Of a stretch of DNA of 64,000 bases, positions 62,101 to 64,000 are shown piece after piece. Each line of letters opens with the position of its first letter. The first letter of the stretch is position 1. Origin of the DNA: a bacterium (GTDB lineage Bacteria > Planctomycetota > UBA1135 > UBA2386); NCBI GenBank assembly GCA_024743115.1, contig JANSXC010000017.1:62001-126000 (forward strand), written 5' to 3'. Below the pieces are notes generated by a model. That model did no database searches and had not been told where the DNA came from. It saw only the letters and a list, made by a program, of their open reading frames with translations. The translations under genes and the position numbers were made by a program.

Positions 62101-63361
62101 CACCCGCGTCGTCGACCTCGGGGCGCAGCGGTCGCTGGAGCAGGACGGTGCCGCCGCGAGCCACGTCGAGCCGGAGTCGCGCGGGATCGAACCCGCCGAA
62201 CCGCAGCTGCACCGTCTCGAGGAACTCGCTGCGCAGGTGCAGCACCGCTCTCGGCAGCTGATCGCGCAACACGAGCGGGCTGCCCGAGACCGAGCGCAGG
62301 AACGGTTCCTGCACTTCGAAGAACGCCATGACCGCGAGCACCACGGAGACGGCGAGGACCGACAGTGCCGTACGCGCGAGCGCGGGCCGGCGAGCACCGC
62401 CGATGGCCAGCAGCTCCCGACGGACCACGGCAGCGGACGGCGGACGGCCGTCGGGGTCGCGCCGGAGACAGCTCTGGATGAGGGTCTGGAACCGCCGCGG
62501 TACACCGGCGACCCCGGGCCAGGATTCGAGCTCTCCCGCGACCGCACGCCGGGCCGCGCGCGACGAATCGCGCTCGACGATCGGCGGCTCGCCCGTGAGC
62601 AGGAACCACGCCAGTGCCCCGAGCGAGTAGAGGTCCGCGCGCGGGTCGACCGCGTCGCCCGCGAGCTGCTCCGGCGCGGAGAAGGCGGGGTTGGCGAAGC
62701 CACGAAACTCACCGTGCTCGAGCCGCTCGCCGGCCGTGATCGACACCGAGCGCGCGATACCGAAGTCGAGGACCTTCGCGACCAGCGTGCCGCCGCGTTG
62801 CGAGACCATCACGTTCCGCGGCGCGAGATCACAGTGCACGAGGCCGGCGCCATGGATCGCGACGAGCGCCTCGGCGATCTGCACGAGGATCTCGACGGCA
62901 TGCGCCGGCGCGAGCGCCCCACGCTTCACGAGCGTATCGAGCGTGTCGCCTTCGACGAGTTCCATCGCGAGGAACGTGCCGCCGTCCGCCGTCTCGCCGA
63001 CATCGAGCAGGCGCGCGCAACGCTCGTTGGTCACCGTCGCGGCGCGGCGGGCCTCGGGCAGCAGTGCCTTCTGATACTCGGGCCGTTCGGAGAATCGTGG
63101 GTGCAGCAGCTTGACCGCCACCTTCATCAGCGAACCGACGTGCTCCGCCTGGAACACGGTGCCGAGGCCCCCGCGACCGAGCACACCCTCGAGTCGATAC
63201 TTGCCGTCGACCACCGAACCGAGCACGGGGTTGCCGGCATCGGCTTCGCCGCGACGCGCGGGATAATGCACGCTATCGAGCGGCAGCAGGAACGCGCCAC
63301 AGTGGCCGCAGCGCTGGGCCGTCGTGGCCGTCACACCCTCGCACGACAGACAGATGTTCAC
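59141..63361 (-). CDS. Transmembrane Ser/Thr kinase fused to an FGE-sulfatase-like domain
   Basis: A 1406-residue protein. Order: zinc ribbon (C4, C7, C18, C21), kinase (about 53-320), one membrane span (about 333-349), a long outer part, and a C-terminal FGE/SUMF1-like domain (last about 270 residues: FFQAYCCCRLLGVA, LPMGAELELAAFG, FGVREWVGDLP, GFRVAG). Kinase motifs: GRGGLGTVF loop, AVKLL with Lys84, HCDLAPRNVMV (176-186), DFG 199-201, APE 229-231. The catalytic-loop Lys of HRDLKPEN is Ala, as in HRDLAARN of tyrosine kinases, so activity is plausible but specificity uncertain. The first gene of a coupled run with the lipoprotein and PP2C. Confidence 0.88.
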   Translation of the reverse strand: MNICLSCEGVTATTAQRCGHCGAFLLPLDSVHYPARRGEADAGNPVLGSVVDGKYRLEGVLGRGGLGTVFQAEHVGSLMKVAVKLLHPRFSERPEYQKALLPEARRAATVTNERCARLLDVGETADGGTFLAMELVEGDTLDTLVKRGALAPAHAVEILVQIAEALVAIHGAGLVHCDLAPRNVMVSQRGGTLVAKVLDFGIARSVSITAGERLEHGEFRGFANPAFSAPEQLAGDAVDPRADLYSLGALAWFLLTGEPPIVERDSSRAARRAVAGELESWPGVAGVPRRFQTLIQSCLRRDPDGRPPSAAVVRRELLAIGGARRPALARTALSVLAVSVVLAVMAFFEVQEPFLRSVSGSPLVLRDQLPRAVLHLRSEFLETVQLRFGGFDPARLRLDVARGGTVLLQRPLRPEVDDAGGTLTLSVAQPEWRSALTSLLDSSRQAPVDLAFVVPGRAPLGVLRLRLDDDAPTIAASLRDESATALTAATVVDWRAEDAIGCASARFLVEHTEGVVRELPVELESRELPSGELAIGGELEAVVDSVAALPGAAIRFEVTDLAGNVRSVEVASLPWTDVRAPFVTAVTGPAGETALASIGGTVRLRVELSAREPGCELVVRDLEGREMLRRKLGNERVHDLEIAPRIVPQPNGSDTPNGSGQSSALAFESGQYEFEVIDRFGNRGERRFVCTVRDRTLGVAFLGERPSFATVGEELVIAEGGAKAVLRCSPAFEVRAMSLTSLAAGVPESAVEFERRNDGLTALTFHAVPAGRYRLDVELEERDMPTASRVRETVALRVLPGVIELRVATPASRFLSGLEQAGVLERSGDGYREGAGWSIDAELLDYVRGTLWTGGGSVTLAPMALPTQPSPLGRLLPELLPLPGHNVLGISLVDVLGRPVRTLVGDHEPPQRIEQGRNVDVVAEFYWHNQPPEPIGEELLVEHGQGARLRLRLPLPYEAADAGALRLSLSENELVASTVETVADQAAIATFDLPFVVWRAAARISDLPRARYAEGLAHTIDAQVITPSGRYPLLLTLRTTRSTLRTVQLGELALLDGEFGGVLAEIRLVPVLAPDHPFAEPVPELAPSRTLFRPQAAVAVRNMRDLVLQDRELTTAEVRAIVAQGLARRGDIPVSRLVHTDDPLGAERLTPAQLLPAALQNDGNEAVPNALLAGIDFFQAYCCCRLLGVALAGDPELFRLPMGAELELAAFGDATQPACNGAAAHGEPVRMSAFRAAIRAFAAGRPLAVEDSWAAGDRVPGRFGAEIGGLDFGVREWVGDLPNVPEQRLLLEDWIADHEDHLTRVAGFASGAIVPPPGLADSLRTFGVVRGLALGESAGLLRSSGQRLDPRALEHVPASVPGVLRTEQLRRDGRDLLSTRPDPRLQRIGFRVAGTAALIARMRGLE

Positions 63362-63385
63362 CGCGCGGCCATCATAATGGGCGAA

Positions 63386-64000
63386 TCACTGCAGGAGTGC
63401 GCGGAAGACCTCGAACACGGCCCGATCGCGCACGAACTCGCGCCCGAGATCCGGAATGCGGAGCGTCCAGGCGCGCACGTCGGTCGGCGTGGCGAGCGCG
63501 AAGCACACGGTGCCAACGGGCTTCTCGGCGCTGCCGCCACCTGGACCCGCGATGCCGGACGTCGCGGCCGCGAGGTCGGCGCCCAGGCGTTCTCGCGCAC
63601 CGGCTGCCATCGCCGATACGACGGGCTCGCTGACCGCACCGTGCTCGGCGAGCAGATCGGGCTCGACCCCGAGCAGGTCGACCTTGGCATCGTTGTGGTA
63701 GGCCACGATGCCGCCGCGCAGGACATCCGATGCGCCAGCACTCGCCACGAGCCGCGCCGCGATCTGCCCGCCCGTGCACGACTCGGCCAGCGCGAGCGTG
63801 TGACCCAGCTGCCGCAACCGCGCGAGCACGAGCTCGGGCAGCTCGGCGCGACCCTCGGCGAACAGCCAGTCACCGAGCAGCGGTCGCAGCTCGGCCGCCG
63901 TCGCCTCGCACAGCGCCTCCGCCGCGGCCAGCTCGGGAGCCGTCGCGACGATACGCACCGTGAGCAGGCCACCACTCGCGGTCACGCCAACCGCCGGATT
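63386..64000 (-). CDS. cinA: CinA-family protein (nicotinamide-nucleotide amidohydrolase), 5' end outside window
   Basis: The C-terminal amidohydrolase domain is complete: LALAESCTGGQIAARL, GGIVAYHNDAKVDLLGV, GAVSEPVVSAMAAGAR and TSGIAGPGGGSAEKPVGTV. It converts nicotinamide mononucleotide to nicotinate mononucleotide (PncC activity). Upstream residues GVTASGGLLTVRIVA match the linker of full-length CinA, and the frame stays open to the window edge, so the gene probably extends beyond 64000 with the MoaB-like domain. A GTG at 63985 is possible but unlikely as start. The kinase gene follows 24 nt later. Confidence 0.9.
   Translation of the reverse strand, partial: NPAVGVTASGGLLTVRIVATAPELAAAEALCEATAAELRPLLGDWLFAEGRAELPELVLARLRQLGHTLALAESCTGGQIAARLVASAGASDVLRGGIVAYHNDAKVDLLGVEPDLLAEHGAVSEPVVSAMAAGARERLGADLAAATSGIAGPGGGSAEKPVGTVCFALATPTDVRAWTLRIPDLGREFVRDRAVFEVFRALLQ

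Noticed and set aside
1-64000. CRISPR array or prophage
   Set aside because: No regularly spaced repeats and no phage structural or integrase genes were seen.

Overview
The window is very GC-rich bacterial DNA with dense genes, many ATGA or TGATG gene overlaps, GTG and TTG starts, and many secreted or lipid-anchored proteins of unknown function. The mix points to Planctomycetota or a close PVC relative: large TPR proteins, secretin-like lipoproteins, ExbB/ExbD, a kinase joined to an FGE-type domain, and a secreted prenyltransferase-like toroid protein. This is an inference from gene content; no 16S gene or species marker is present.

Layout. Positions 1-2071 hold a partial lipoprotein gene and, divergently, a family-4 uracil-DNA glycosylase whose start lies inside a perfect 26-bp inverted repeat. 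Positions 2435-16374 hold a plus-strand envelope cluster: secretin lipoprotein A, a secretin N-domain-like protein without a barrel, two TPR proteins, ExbB, two ExbD proteins and secretin lipoprotein B. An HAD hydrolase and a convergent sulfotransferase follow. Positions 18588-21232 (minus) hold a three-gene operon: a BY-kinase-type ATPase, a coiled-coil protein, and an actin that closely resembles the magnetosome actin MamK. This operon and the envelope cluster are the most interesting parts of the window. Positions 21480-24749 hold hutU and hutH (histidine degradation).

Positions 24915-31661 hold two large secreted proteins (one of them Kelch-like) around a group of small genes: apaG, two small lipoproteins, a ychJ-like gene and one unknown. 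Positions 31669-39757 hold membrane glycosyltransferases, an FAH-family enzyme, the toroid protein, and a GT2 plus two methyltransferases in one run. Positions 39876-43171 hold a pterin dehydratase, a PpiD-like membrane protein without a visible parvulin domain, a Trm112-like protein and tRNA-Lys(UUU). A transposase-like gene with foreign codon use (43349-44407) sits between these and the translation block rpsB-tsf-pyrH-frr (47839-44465, minus), whose S2 carries a long RGG and Ala/Pro tail.

Positions 48193-54403 (plus) hold a diguanylate cyclase with a degenerate receiver, an enolase-superfamily enzyme and a 1123-residue secreted protein with pepsin-like folds that seem to lack catalytic residues. 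Positions 54405-64000 (minus) hold a signalling run: cinA (partial), a kinase-FGE fusion, a lipoprotein, a PP2C phosphatase, a GspF-type membrane protein and a histidine kinase.

Functional reading (inference): ExbB plus two ExbD proteins could use the proton gradient to drive an envelope machine that reaches the two secretin lipoproteins through TPR proteins. The actin operon could build a filament system whose assembly is coupled to a ParA/BY-kinase-like ATPase and a coiled-coil partner. The kinase and PP2C form an opposing pair.
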